Shown here: positions 1 to 7,728 of the stretch, one piece after another | How the letters are laid out: each line of letters opens with the position of its first letter | Numbering within the stretch: position 1 is the stretch's first letter | Source: Desulfobacterales bacterium | GTDB taxonomy: Bacteria > Desulfobacterota > Desulfobacteria > Desulfobacterales > 4be13 | NCBI GenBank assembly: GCA_029934695.1 | Contig: JAOZLU010000075.1 | Span: 1-18,577 of the forward strand | DNA: 18,577 bases | Direction: 5' to 3' | Position numbers and translations under genes: made by a program | Notes under the pieces: generated by a model | Seen by the model: only the letters and a program-made list of their open reading frames with translations | What the model was told of the DNA's origin: nothing | Databases searched by the model: none

Positions 1-142
1 GATTCAGTTGCTCAACAAGCGATCCCGAAATATCACTTTCAGCAGGATATTCCTTCCCTGAATCCGAGCGTCTGATCATAGCCTTAATTTTCAGATTTTC
101 AAGATCAATGTGATTTTTTTGGCATCCTTCAGTTTGTCGCAC
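1..142 (-). CDS. Partial open frame running off the left edge, unrecognised
   Basis: A minus-strand frame stays open from an in-frame TAG at 158-160 to the window edge. The translation is hydrophilic and looks protein-like, with HIDLENLKIKAMIRRSD followed by GKEYPAESDISGSLVEQ. The outermost start is a GTG at 142, but it lies inside a palindrome (132-165). An ATG at 79 with AAGG a few bases upstream is an alternative and perhaps better start. The sequence is too short to assign a family, and the 3' end lies outside the window. It could be the next gene of the operon, a separate gene, or chance. The case for coding rests only on the open frame and on composition like that of its neighbours. Confidence 0.3.
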   Translation of the reverse strand, partial: MRQTEGCQKNHIDLENLKIKAMIRRSDSGKEYPAESDISGSLVEQLN

Positions 143-165
143 CGCCTGAAGGCGGAACTACAAAC
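132..165. repeat. REP-like interrupted palindrome downstream of the ASCH-like gene
   Basis: The plus strand reads GTTTGT (132-137), four unpaired bases, CCGCCTGAAGGCGG (142-155), four unpaired bases, then ACAAAC (160-165). The inner part is a perfect 14-base palindrome, and the outer 6-base arms are exact reverse complements placed symmetrically around it. Neither strand has a T-run directly after the stem, so this is not a standard intrinsic terminator. The form fits a REP/BIME-type extragenic palindrome that folds after the last gene of the operon. Only one copy was seen in this window. Confidence 0.55.
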
Positions 166-206
166 ATCTCTGCCCGCTCCCACTGAAAAATCCGTCATTC
201 CAGTAT

Positions 207-683
207 TCATAACGAAGCTGCATCCTGATGATATGGCTGATCAGGATAATCTTTTTCGATCTGCAGACGCACAGACACACTCAGTTCCAAATTTTTGGGG
301 AATATTTCAGGCACAGAAGACAGATTATCTGTTGCCTGCTTATATGATGCCAGTTCACCTGATGTGGCGTAACGAAATCCCTGGGGAGGATGAAAATCCT
401 TCATTTGCCCCTTTAAATCTTCAAGTTTTATTGGTTCAGGCAACGGAGAAACCTTGCTGAAGAAAATACCTGTTCCTTTACGGACACCGTTATAATAAGC
501 CTCAAATTCCTGACGTGTGACCCCCGCCCTGTCATTCACCATTTTCCAAAGTTCCTCTATCGGTTCTTCCACAATCCGATCCACCTCAAAAGCACCGGAC
601 AGCGATTTGACAGGTGATGAGACATAAATCAGAGCTAACGATCCTTCTTTTATGTACCTCGGGCAAACACGGCGTAATTCCAC
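207..683 (-). CDS. ASCH/PUA-like domain protein, 3' part of a frameshifted gene
   Basis: This 158-residue frame starts at a GTG that is probably only the first permissible codon after a frame break. Its beginning, VELRRVCPRYIKEG, followed by LALIYVSSPVKSLSGAFEVD and, later, FHPPQGFRYAT, has the layout of the ASCH domain, a PUA-like beta barrel of about 100 to 150 residues. ASCH/PUA/EVE-type folds bind RNA or modified bases, and some recognise modified nucleobases in restriction contexts. The missing N-terminal strand and helix are encoded just upstream in another frame (650-814), so the native gene was probably about 202 codons. The upstream ATPase ends only about 16 bases before the likely TTG start at 814, which places this gene last in the operon. 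Specific function is unknown. The ASCH call is from motif reading only. Confidence 0.55.
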   Translation of the reverse strand: MELRRVCPRYIKEGSLALIYVSSPVKSLSGAFEVDRIVEEPIEELWKMVNDRAGVTRQEFEAYYNGVRKGTGIFFSKVSPLPEPIKLEDLKGQMKDFHPPQGFRYATSGELASYKQATDNLSSVPEIFPKNLELSVSVRLQIEKDYPDQPYHQDAASL

Positions 684-814
684 AGGCCTGGTTTTATAGC
701 TCCGAACAAATCCTGACTGGCAATTCCCGAATCAAACAGACTCATAGCCCATTCAGCTCTGACAGGCACAATAAAAGCAGGTATGTCTGCGTCTGTAATT
801 TTGGCGGGTTGCAA
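650..814 (-). pseudogene. N-terminal segment of the ASCH-like gene, displaced by a 1-nt frameshift
   Basis: Starting at a TTG at 814, preceded by GGAAAA, this frame reads MQPAKITDADIPAFIVPV and then RAEWAMSLFDSGIASQDLFG before losing sense and stopping at 650. The segment looks like the beta strand plus helix that opens ASCH/PUA-like proteins. Adding one A to the A4 run at 692-695 (T4 on the plus strand) would join it to the downstream frame as LFGAIKTRPVELRRV, restoring a GxKxxExR-like ASCH signature. The break is therefore most simply a single-base deletion in a homopolymer. It may be a real inactivating mutation or a sequencing or assembly error, and this window alone cannot decide. The restored product would be about 202 residues. 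Confidence 0.55.
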
Positions 815-830
815 ACTTTTTTCCGCATAC

Positions 831-3800
831 TTATGACTTAAATTCTGTCGTTGCCATCTCTAAAAACTGCTTCCGAAGCGGTTTTGACATCTGCCTGAAA
901 CGTGCAAGCAAGCCTTCCACCTGGAGATTGTCGAGCCGGTCTTCCAGTTTTTCTCTCATAAAATTTACCTGCTCCGACTGTTCCATGTCAACATACGCCG
1001 GGAGTTTTTCAATGCGGTTCAGCAGGTGCTGACAATCTTCAGCAGTCATTTCCGAGATGCTGCCAGATGAAACTTGGACACCTTTGATCCATTGATTCGC
1101 TGCGTCAAGACGTTGCGCCAAAAGTTTTTCCAGCACCTTTTCATAAATTTCCCTGATATCTTCCCAGGGTGGCGGCTCATCTTGGGATTGAAGATTTAAA
1201 ATTTCTTCAATTCTGTTGGCGACCATGTCTTTCAGTTCTTCGTTCGGAATATTCAGATCATTCCATATTGAAAAATCCCTTTCAAACTGCGCCAACTGGC
1301 GGTCCATGCTGGAAAGGTCTTCCAAATCCATCTCCTGACCGGCAAAGATATCCATCAGGATTTTCACTTCAACTTTTGCAGAGCGAACATCCTCCAGGCT
1401 TGAAAACGTCCATTCCCAAAGTTTTGTGGCCCGCTTCTTGTGCTGCTTAACCTGATCCTTACAGGATTTTTTAACGTCCGTCACCTTTTCAATTAACTGA
1501 TCTATGTCAGGAACACCCTTTGCTTTGCGAAGACTCCTGTTCAGTTCGTCACATTTTTTGCTCCAACTGCTCAGTTCGGCGACCCTGGAATGAGACGTTA
1601 TTCGATGACTGTCAATAAAGGCGCGGGCTTCATCTCCGATATAAGCAAGCTTCTGAAGTTCCTCTATATTGCTGATGATCTTCACCACATGCCTTTCCAG
1701 TCGTTTGGATAAATCTCTCAATCCCAACGCTTTCAGGTTTCCGCCGACTTGTTCCAGCCTATGCCTGAAATCACCGATTTGCTGAGGCTTTCTGATCATC
1801 TGGTTTGCCTGACTGATCCAAGGATCAAAAAATTGTATGACCGCCTGCTTTACCTCGTCAATCTTTGGTGAAATCAGTTCAAGCTGGTCAGGTGTCCATT
1901 GATCTTCCTCCCGACGCATTTTTTCAAGACGAAAATTCAGGTCCTTCCCAACCCGGCTCAGGTTGGCGACATCCTCTTTCTGATATGCCCGGAAATAATA
2001 TTCATCCTCCTTTTCCAAAAAATTGTTCAAACTTGAAAGTTCCGCTAAAGACCTTTTCGCATCCTCATTCAGCCGGTCAAATCTTTCATGCAGAATTCCT
2101 GCTGAAATCGGTATCCGCTTATTCAGAGCGTCTGCCTGCCCCATATAACTGACGCGTCCGGAATGGGTTTCCTCCATATCCCATCTCGCTAACAGATCCT
2201 GCCATTCCCGGGTTCCGCTTTCAGAAATATACTGAATACAAGTCGCTTCAAGGGTCTTATGTTTCAGATAGTTTCCTGAGAATGCCTTACCCATCCAAAC
2301 AGAAGGCGTTGTTTTCTCTCCGTTGAACAGGAATCCGACGGCATCCTTCCGAGGTGCAAGAAAAACGCCGATAATCAGTCCTGCAGACGCTTTATTGCAA
2401 CCATAAGGCGGCATGATCAGCATGTCAAAAACACTTCCAAGATTAAGCTCGCCTTCATCCTTCAGGGATTGTTCCAAAAATGATATGATTTCAAGCAGCC
2501 TGCTGTTTGAAGGCAGCCAACTGATTTCTCCGTCATCTCCCAGAGCACCCCAGCTTCTCCTGAGAACGAGGACGGCCCGATTTTGTGTCTTAGATTTTCT
2601 TGACGAAATCCAGTCATCATTCAGGGTTCCCTTAAATAGTTCGACTGTTATTTCCCGAGAATCTTTTGCCGCATTTCCTCTGGCTGTGGAAAACCCGTCA
2701 AAAGGGAACGGGACAATTTTAGGATAGGTTTCTTCAAAAAGTCTGAGGGTGATTTTTTTCAGTCTTGCACTCTCAAGTTTGAATGCTTTGGGATAAACAT
2801 ACATTCTGGCCTGAATCATTTTCTCACACAGCAGCTTCAGTTCTTCGGAAAGTTGGACAAAATGATCTTTGATGAAATTCGTATATCGCTGCTTATCTTC
2901 ATCCGACAGATCATTATTCAATACCCGGTACTCGGACAAAGCCTGTCTGAGTTTTCCCTCCGCATCATGGAGCATGACAATCAGCAAAGGCATTCCTGTA
3001 TCGCATTCAGCGTTTGCAAGCGCGTTGTTCAGGATTTTTCTGACAGCACGCTGAACTTCCTCAGCCTCGGAATCCGGTGATATATAGCAATAAATCAGTT
3101 GGCCCCGGTAAGAATCTGTCCCAACAGCGGTTTTCCAATCCTGGATAGCGTTTTTAACGGCTATTTCAATTCTGCCTATGTGGGTACAATTGACTTGAAA
3201 ACGCCATTCTACGGATCTGATATCATTCAAAGATGCGAATTCCGGGGCTATTTCCTGCAATTCAGCCCAGTTTTTCATATTAGCTGCAAATATGTCCTCG
3301 ACTTGTTCGGTTGAAATCTTTGAAGATTTCCTGCGGAGAAAAGCGGTAAAATCGCTGCGGGGCACTGCGTCACCGATGATTTCATATCGCTGAAATCGTT
3401 CATTCCATTCCAGCACGCCGTATTCTTTTGTCAGTTCCTGAACAGCGTCCTGTGTTTCCGTCAATGACAGATCGGAGAAAATACTCAGAGCCTGATGCGC
3501 CTCCTCCTGATTTTGAATTTTCAACCCGATTTTTACCGCGATAAGAACTGCCAGCAGGGTATGGCGTTCCCCGTCTGAGAGATTGTCTTTGTAACGCTGT
3601 TCCGCAGCGATGTATGCATGGGCGGCCGCACCCCGGTAGCCATATTCTTCTGAAGAAATCAGTTCCTCAGTCAGTGTGCCCAGGCACAACTGTGTTGCTG
3701 AAACTGTCCAAGGCTTTTTCGTCTCAGGCAGATGGCGGTCATATTCCCTTATCAGTGCTTCTTCAATAAATGAAATAGCGGACCTTTGTTGCAGTTCTTT

Positions 3801-5117
3801 GCCTGAATCTGACAAACGGCACAAAAACCATGTTGCAAACGGATGAAGGGGCCAGCATCCTTCAACAACAACTTTTCTGAAAATTTCAGCATCCCTCCAT
3901 ACTGCATGGCCGGCCGAATCCGGAAACCACTTTTGAACAGAGGTATGAATATTGTGCCATTCCTGTTCATTGTCAAAAGACAGGAGATAGTCCGAAAGAA
4001 ACGATTCATCTTTCTTCTGAATCAGATGGGCAAAAAGGGTTTCAAGGTTTGTGGAAAGATGAAATTTCCGGGCGGAATCATAGCGTCCGATGTATCGGTT
4101 AATCGCAGGTCGTTTCTCATGGGAGACGCGGGAAAGATAGGCTTTGAGCTCGTACTGAATAAAGCAGAGAAGAAAACAGTGTTCAGAATTGTCCTGAACC
4201 CCTTCAAAGAGTTGCTGCAACGCTGCATCTCCGGCAATATGAGGGCGTTCTGCTGCAAATTCGAGATACCGCCCGAATTCATCAAAAAGGATGAGTAACG
4301 ATTGAAAAGGGCCGTCCTCACCGCAATAGGTTTCACAAACGGTCTGAATCAGTTGTTGGGGTGTCTCCTGCCCCATTGCGCGGATCGGATAGCCATTGGC
4401 AATTTCAAAAATTTCATTGACATGACGATATGCCAGATCATCCCGATCCTTTAACTGACGGAGAATATGCTCCGCGGTAATGTCAGGGCTGAATCTGCCT
4501 GCAAATTCCTGATGGCGAAGCTCAAAATTGCGCTCGACAAAGGTTTCGGCTATTTTAAACCGGGGGGTGAGTTCTTCCACCGGAGTGGTATCAAGGCCAT
4601 AAGCTTTTAACTGGCAAAGCACCTGCCGGTTCAGTTCCGATGCCAGATCAAAATCTTTCATGCCGTTAATGGGAAGCATCAGAACAGGGTGTTCCCATGA
4701 ACGCAGGTTGTCACGGATCTCCCTGCCAAGCTGAACATCTGCCGCTTCAATATTTGAAAGAATGTTATCGGAAACATCACTGCGGGTGTCTGAGAAAAGG
4801 GCCGCCAGTGTGAGACCGAGGTGAGATTTCCCGGTTCCCCAGCCTGCAATGGACAGGGCAAACGGATTTTTGTTTTCCGTTTCGGGGTTGAGCGCATTGA
4901 GGATTTCTCCGGTAAATCGAACGGTGTCAACAAGCGGAAAAGCGGTCGGACTTTCAATGTCCTCTTCTGAGACACCATGATACTCAGGTCCGTGAAAAAC
5001 AAAATTGGAGGCAGCCTGATCCCGGCGTTCCGGGTCGGTTTCAAACCATGATATCTGAACAGCGCCGCCAAAAAAAAGATCACGTTTAAAGCTGATAATA
5101 TCTGATATTTTAGGCAT
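831..5117 (-). CDS. Large AAA-type ATPase, BrxC/PglY-like
   Basis: The 1428-residue protein has a Walker A motif GWGTGKSH at about residues 92-99 and a Walker B motif LLILFDEFGRYLEF near 274-287 with the catalytic Asp-Glu at 279-280. A sensor-like strand CFLLCFIQYE follows near 314-323. Residues about 540-600 look like a winged-helix segment. The last 400 residues are rich in Lys, Glu, Leu and Arg with heptad-like stretches, which suggests extended coiled coil. There is no signal peptide or membrane segment, so it is cytoplasmic. This layout (N-terminal ATPase, long helical tail, over 1200 residues) is that of the large ATPases of BREX/Pgl systems (BrxC, PglY) and related defence ATPases. These act as oligomeric motors or scaffolds beside the restriction machinery. 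The ATG start is supported by AAGGAG five bases upstream. The family assignment is by architecture, so the protein could equally belong to an unnamed sister family. The ATPase call itself is secure. Confidence 0.75.
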   Translation of the reverse strand: MPKISDIISFKRDLFFGGAVQISWFETDPERRDQAASNFVFHGPEYHGVSEEDIESPTAFPLVDTVRFTGEILNALNPETENKNPFALSIAGWGTGKSHLGLTLAALFSDTRSDVSDNILSNIEAADVQLGREIRDNLRSWEHPVLMLPINGMKDFDLASELNRQVLCQLKAYGLDTTPVEELTPRFKIAETFVERNFELRHQEFAGRFSPDITAEHILRQLKDRDDLAYRHVNEIFEIANGYPIRAMGQETPQQLIQTVCETYCGEDGPFQSLLILFDEFGRYLEFAAERPHIAGDAALQQLFEGVQDNSEHCFLLCFIQYELKAYLSRVSHEKRPAINRYIGRYDSARKFHLSTNLETLFAHLIQKKDESFLSDYLLSFDNEQEWHNIHTSVQKWFPDSAGHAVWRDAEIFRKVVVEGCWPLHPFATWFLCRLSDSGKELQQRSAISFIEEALIREYDRHLPETKKPWTVSATQLCLGTLTEELISSEEYGYRGAAAHAYIAAEQRYKDNLSDGERHTLLAVLIAVKIGLKIQNQEEAHQALSIFSDLSLTETQDAVQELTKEYGVLEWNERFQRYEIIGDAVPRSDFTAFLRRKSSKISTEQVEDIFAANMKNWAELQEIAPEFASLNDIRSVEWRFQVNCTHIGRIEIAVKNAIQDWKTAVGTDSYRGQLIYCYISPDSEAEEVQRAVRKILNNALANAECDTGMPLLIVMLHDAEGKLRQALSEYRVLNNDLSDEDKQRYTNFIKDHFVQLSEELKLLCEKMIQARMYVYPKAFKLESARLKKITLRLFEETYPKIVPFPFDGFSTARGNAAKDSREITVELFKGTLNDDWISSRKSKTQNRAVLVLRRSWGALGDDGEISWLPSNSRLLEIISFLEQSLKDEGELNLGSVFDMLIMPPYGCNKASAGLIIGVFLAPRKDAVGFLFNGEKTTPSVWMGKAFSGNYLKHKTLEATCIQYISESGTREWQDLLARWDMEETHSGRVSYMGQADALNKRIPISAGILHERFDRLNEDAKRSLAELSSLNNFLEKEDEYYFRAYQKEDVANLSRVGKDLNFRLEKMRREEDQWTPDQLELISPKIDEVKQAVIQFFDPWISQANQMIRKPQQIGDFRHRLEQVGGNLKALGLRDLSKRLERHVVKIISNIEELQKLAYIGDEARAFIDSHRITSHSRVAELSSWSKKCDELNRSLRKAKGVPDIDQLIEKVTDVKKSCKDQVKQHKKRATKLWEWTFSSLEDVRSAKVEVKILMDIFAGQEMDLEDLSSMDRQLAQFERDFSIWNDLNIPNEELKDMVANRIEEILNLQSQDEPPPWEDIREIYEKVLEKLLAQRLDAANQWIKGVQVSSGSISEMTAEDCQHLLNRIEKLPAYVDMEQSEQVNFMREKLEDRLDNLQVEGLLARFRQMSKPLRKQFLEMATTEFKS

Positions 5118-5264
5118 ATTTTCTCCTTATTTGGGGGATAGCATATTTAAGCAGCCTGATAGATTACCGGACGGAAACAGAGGGGAGCGTAATCAGCCTG
5201 TTTTCTGAAATTACAGTTTCAAGCCTGGCTGCCTGTCTTTCGTCAGTTTTTCCATGCAGGGTTA
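5118..5264. other. 147-bp intergenic gap before the large ATPase gene
   Basis: This is the longest gap inside the operon. It contains the ribosome binding site of the 1428-residue ATPase and an AT-rich patch (TTAAATATGCTAT on the minus strand), but I could not pair a convincing -35 and -10 at normal spacing. No hairpin with a T-run was seen. It may hold a secondary promoter for the ATPase gene or be decayed coding sequence behind the 164-residue gene. Confidence 0.3.
5123..5128 (-). promoter_or_regulatory. Ribosome binding site for the large ATPase gene
   Basis: AAGGAG on the minus strand lies five bases from the ATG at 5117. It supports that start, since no other in-frame start has a comparable site. 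Confidence 0.75.
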
Positions 5265-5759
5265 TCATTGGCGATCAGATTGGGCATAGTATTTAGCTTT
5301 TATGTCTTTCAGATAATCCCTCAGACATTGAGAGGTGTCAGCAAAACGAGATAACTCGGATAAAATATTTCCATCGGTGAAGTTAAAGCTCACTTTCCGT
5401 TTCTCTGGAAAATACTTTGGAGAACGACAACATAAATCATCCTGTATTTTTCGTAAAAATTTGGTCAGAAATGCGATCTCATATTTGCCTCTGAACAGGC
5501 ATCCTCTGTCTTTACCTGAAAATGTGTTTTCTCTTTCACGAATTTCATTCTCCGTTATATCATTGCCATCAAAACGGCTGTTAAGAGAATCTGTATTATA
5601 ACGGCTTGTCACATCATCCACTCGAACTGAGAATAACTTGTCAAATTTTATTATATCGTCCAAATTCAGTTTCTCCCGATCTGAAACGCATTTCTGTCTC
5701 TCCTTTTCTCTGATGACCATAATCCAGGCATTCAGAGCGGATGCTTTATTATTAATCAT
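5265..5759 (-). CDS. Hypothetical protein, 164 residues
   Basis: I do not recognise this protein family. The product is highly charged, soluble, without signal peptide or membrane segment, and contains a Cys-Cys pair (DDLCCRSPKY) near residue 111. Its start is well supported by a perfect AGGAGG seven bases upstream. The opening MINNKASALNAWIMV faintly recalls the N-termini of some very large helicase-like defence proteins. If that is real, this would be an isolated or truncated N-terminal domain, but I hold this loosely. It lies between the ParA gene (97 bases upstream) and the large ATPase gene (147 bases downstream). Its gaps are wider than elsewhere in the operon and its base composition is more AT-rich than its neighbours by eye. 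It could be a small regulatory or adaptor subunit. Confidence 0.6.
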   Translation of the reverse strand: MINNKASALNAWIMVIREKERQKCVSDREKLNLDDIIKFDKLFSVRVDDVTSRYNTDSLNSRFDGNDITENEIRERENTFSGKDRGCLFRGKYEIAFLTKFLRKIQDDLCCRSPKYFPEKRKVSFNFTDGNILSELSRFADTSQCLRDYLKDIKAKYYAQSDRQ

Positions 5760-5766
5760 TTCTGTT

Positions 5767-5772
5767 CCTCCT
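5767..5772 (-). promoter_or_regulatory. Ribosome binding site for the 164-residue gene
   Basis: A consensus AGGAGG lies seven bases upstream of the ATG at 5759. It is the strongest Shine-Dalgarno site seen in the window and argues that this small frame is really translated. Confidence 0.75.
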
Positions 5773-5817
5773 ATAAATGCTTATGATCCGGCGGTCACAA
5801 CGAATGATGAAAGTTTT

Positions 5818-5876
5818 CCTAACCTAACCCTTAACCCTTTCAAAAAGTTGCTTCCATTATTTTTGCAACCCTAACC
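5818..5876. repeat. Short degenerate CTAACC repeats around the ParA stop codon
   Basis: The plus strand carries CCTAACCTAACCCTTAACCC at 5818-5837 and AACCCTAACC at 5867-5876. They flank the ParA stop codon (5857-5859). The units are imperfect and few. They might be an operator or nucleation site, or simple slippage-derived sequence. No function can be assigned. Confidence 0.35.
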
Positions 5877-6786
5877 GGTTTTGAAATTCATCAGCAAATG
5901 CTCCGATTTCACTGACTGTGCCTCCTGCCGCATCTGAAGCAGGTGTCATCCGTGCGAGGGGTATGCCGTGCCGGGGCGCGTCAGGGTAAAGACTCCTGCT
6001 TTCTCTGATGTAAGTGTCAAACACAGGCAGGTTCATCTGCTCTGTCTGTCTGACGGATAAACGGGATGCGGAAATCGGGTGTCTGTTGCGAAGCTGAACC
6101 ATGTTGAAAATGACACCGAGTATCCGGGGGGAGATCACATCCCCGGAATTTTTGTTGTCCGGACGGATATAATCGTTATAATCCTCTGTCAGCTGATTCA
6201 GCTGATCAGTCAGATAACTGATTCCGACAGCGGAGAGACAGTCCGGCTTTGCCGGTATCAGCAGATGAGTGCTGGCCACAATGGCTGTTTTGGTGACAAT
6301 ATTGAAGTTGGGCGGGCAGTCAATAAGAATGATGTCATATCTTCCGGATTCTATTTGGTGAATGCCCCGTGCCAGTCTCTGATGAACTTTCAGAAAATTT
6401 TTACTGTACTGTTCCAATGAGGCTCCTCCGAGCTCATACGCCAGTTCTGTGTCAATGTTGATCATGTCCAGATGGGAGGCGATCATGTCGAGTCTGCCTC
6501 TGTCTTGTAATATCTTTTTTACCCGATTCGGAGAAAATATGAGTTCTGTCATATCATGAACTTTCGGATCCTCAACGGATTCAAACCAGTTTTTAACGGT
6601 TCCGGACTTGAAATATTCGGAAGCCCATGTTGCGGGTCTGATGAATGAAAGGGTCAGGTCGGCCTGCGGGTCCAGATCAATCATTAAGACATTGAATCCT
6701 CGATAAGCCAGTTCTGTTGAGAGATTGGCGGTTATTGTGGTTTTCCCAACTCCGCCTTTGTAATTTATAACGGAAATAACATACAT
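5857..6786 (-). CDS. ParA/Soj-family ATPase in the operon
   Basis: The 309-residue product is a standard-length ParA-family deviant Walker ATPase. It has the deviant Walker A motif KGGVGKTT at residues 10-17 with both signature lysines (K10 and K15), the A' motif DLDPQAD at 37-43, and a Walker B strand DIILIDCPPNFN at 151-162. There is no N-terminal helix-turn-helix, so it is the short Soj-like type, which dimerises on ATP and binds DNA non-specifically. The ATG start has CAGGAG seven bases upstream. No ParB gene or clear parS site is present, and the genes on both sides belong to what looks like a defence operon. A role in localising, loading or switching the system's DNA-bound complexes is therefore more likely than plasmid partition. 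That role is inferred from position. The family call is secure. Confidence 0.9.
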   Translation of the reverse strand: MYVISVINYKGGVGKTTITANLSTELAYRGFNVLMIDLDPQADLTLSFIRPATWASEYFKSGTVKNWFESVEDPKVHDMTELIFSPNRVKKILQDRGRLDMIASHLDMINIDTELAYELGGASLEQYSKNFLKVHQRLARGIHQIESGRYDIILIDCPPNFNIVTKTAIVASTHLLIPAKPDCLSAVGISYLTDQLNQLTEDYNDYIRPDNKNSGDVISPRILGVIFNMVQLRNRHPISASRLSVRQTEQMNLPVFDTYIRESRSLYPDAPRHGIPLARMTPASDAAGGTVSEIGAFADEFQNRLGLQK

Positions 6787-6793
6787 AAGTTTT

Positions 6794-6799
6794 CTCCTG
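6794..6799 (-). promoter_or_regulatory. Ribosome binding site for the ParA gene
   Basis: CAGGAG on the minus strand ends seven bases from the ATG at 6786 and fixes that start. Confidence 0.7.
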
Positions 6800-6867
6800 T
6801 TTCCGGCCCCATCATAAAAGGGAAAAGGGATTTGGCCGAACCTTTCTTCTTTATCAGATTTAAAAAT

Positions 6868-7722
6868 TCAGGCCAGGTCATCATAAAGCACCCGCCAATA
6901 AGACTTGGATTCAGCTTTTCGGGTCAGAACCCAGGGACGAATCTGACGATCCACATCTATCGCGCCTTTTTCCTGTAGCATCCCCAGTATTATCTCAGCC
7001 TGTCTGTCATTCCAGCCGGCTATCCGCTGCCAAAAGGTTTCCGCTTCAAAATCTGTAAGCGTTACCTGACGGTCTTGAGGAAAATGACGCTCCCAAATCG
7101 CCAAAAGAAAAGCCGCATAGCCGTTTGCAAAACCGCCTAATATGGGGGCGGGAACCCTGTGCAATCCTGATTTTTCCCTGACAATAGCCCCTGCTGTTTT
7201 GAATGCTTCTTGTTCCGCATACATTCTTACCATCGGGCCGATTAATGAACGGTTATGTTTTCCAAAAATACCGGACAGATAGTCTTCCAGTTGATCTTCT
7301 GAAAATTCCATTCCCAGAATATCGCTTGCAGGCCCGAAGGTTAAATGCCAGATTTCCGCTCCTCCGCTTCGACGACAGAGGTGTAAATGGGCAATCCACT
7401 GAGAAATCGCCTCGCTTAAATTAGGATCTTCCAGTAACACAGAACGGCCAAAGTCTGTCAGTAACGGACGTTTCTGACCTGATTTCCTGCCTTTTTTAAC
7501 TTCGATCAATCCCATACCGCGACTGTAACTGATAATCGCAGGAACCTTTCCGCTGGACTGACCGACCGGTATTCCGGTTTCCGCTGAAATTTCCTGGTCT
7601 GTCCCCTCGCCTCCGCCTGCGGCAAAACGGAGTAAACTCGTGATATATTTCTTTTCAGGTATGAATGTCTGATGAAATCTGACTGGCAGCCGAATATCTT
7701 TTTTTTTACTTTTCTTAGCCAT
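6868..7722 (-). CDS. DUF4007-like winged-helix protein
   Basis: The product is 284 residues. After a very basic N-terminus (MAKKSKKKDIRLP) it has RFHQTFIPEKKY at 15-26. A helix-turn-helix-like stretch EISAETGIPVGQSSGKVPAI follows, then MGLIEVKKG, LLTDFGRSVLLEDP and the aromatic/His-rich ISQWIAHLHLC. This order (a Phe/His-Glu/Gln-Thr-Phe opening, a winged helix, then LTxxGxxLLxxDP and a Trp/His-rich helix) matches my recollection of DUF4007 proteins (about 280 to 300 residues). Those are found beside PAPS-reductase-like and cysteine desulfurase genes of phosphorothioation-type loci. It probably binds DNA or acts as a specificity or regulatory subunit. Its ATG is six bases from the stop of the HerA-like gene with no good Shine-Dalgarno nearby, so translation is probably coupled. 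The alternative is a generic winged-helix regulator. Confidence 0.6.
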   Translation of the reverse strand: MAKKSKKKDIRLPVRFHQTFIPEKKYITSLLRFAAGGGEGTDQEISAETGIPVGQSSGKVPAIISYSRGMGLIEVKKGRKSGQKRPLLTDFGRSVLLEDPNLSEAISQWIAHLHLCRRSGGAEIWHLTFGPASDILGMEFSEDQLEDYLSGIFGKHNRSLIGPMVRMYAEQEAFKTAGAIVREKSGLHRVPAPILGGFANGYAAFLLAIWERHFPQDRQVTLTDFEAETFWQRIAGWNDRQAEIILGMLQEKGAIDVDRQIRPWVLTRKAESKSYWRVLYDDLA

Positions 7723-7728
7723 GTTGTT

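Noticed and set aside
142..155. GC-rich hairpin as an intrinsic terminator
   Set aside because: Neither strand has a run of T directly after the stem, so it was recorded as a REP-like palindrome.
110..460. Plus-strand open frame of 116 codons
   Set aside because: It lies opposite the ASCH-like gene and the palindrome, has no Shine-Dalgarno, and its translation has no recognisable domain. It is a shadow.
3843..4298. Plus-strand open frame of 151 codons
   Set aside because: It is fully antisense to the large ATPase gene, whose frame is intact here and carries its conserved sequence. The antisense translation is low quality.
5118..5264. Internal promoter before the large ATPase gene
   Set aside because: AT-rich elements are present, but no -35/-10 pair has an acceptable spacer, so no promoter is called.
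5857..6786. ParA as evidence of a plasmid partition locus
   Set aside because: There is no ParB, no clear parS and no replication gene in the window, and the gene sits inside a co-directional operon of defence-like ATPases.
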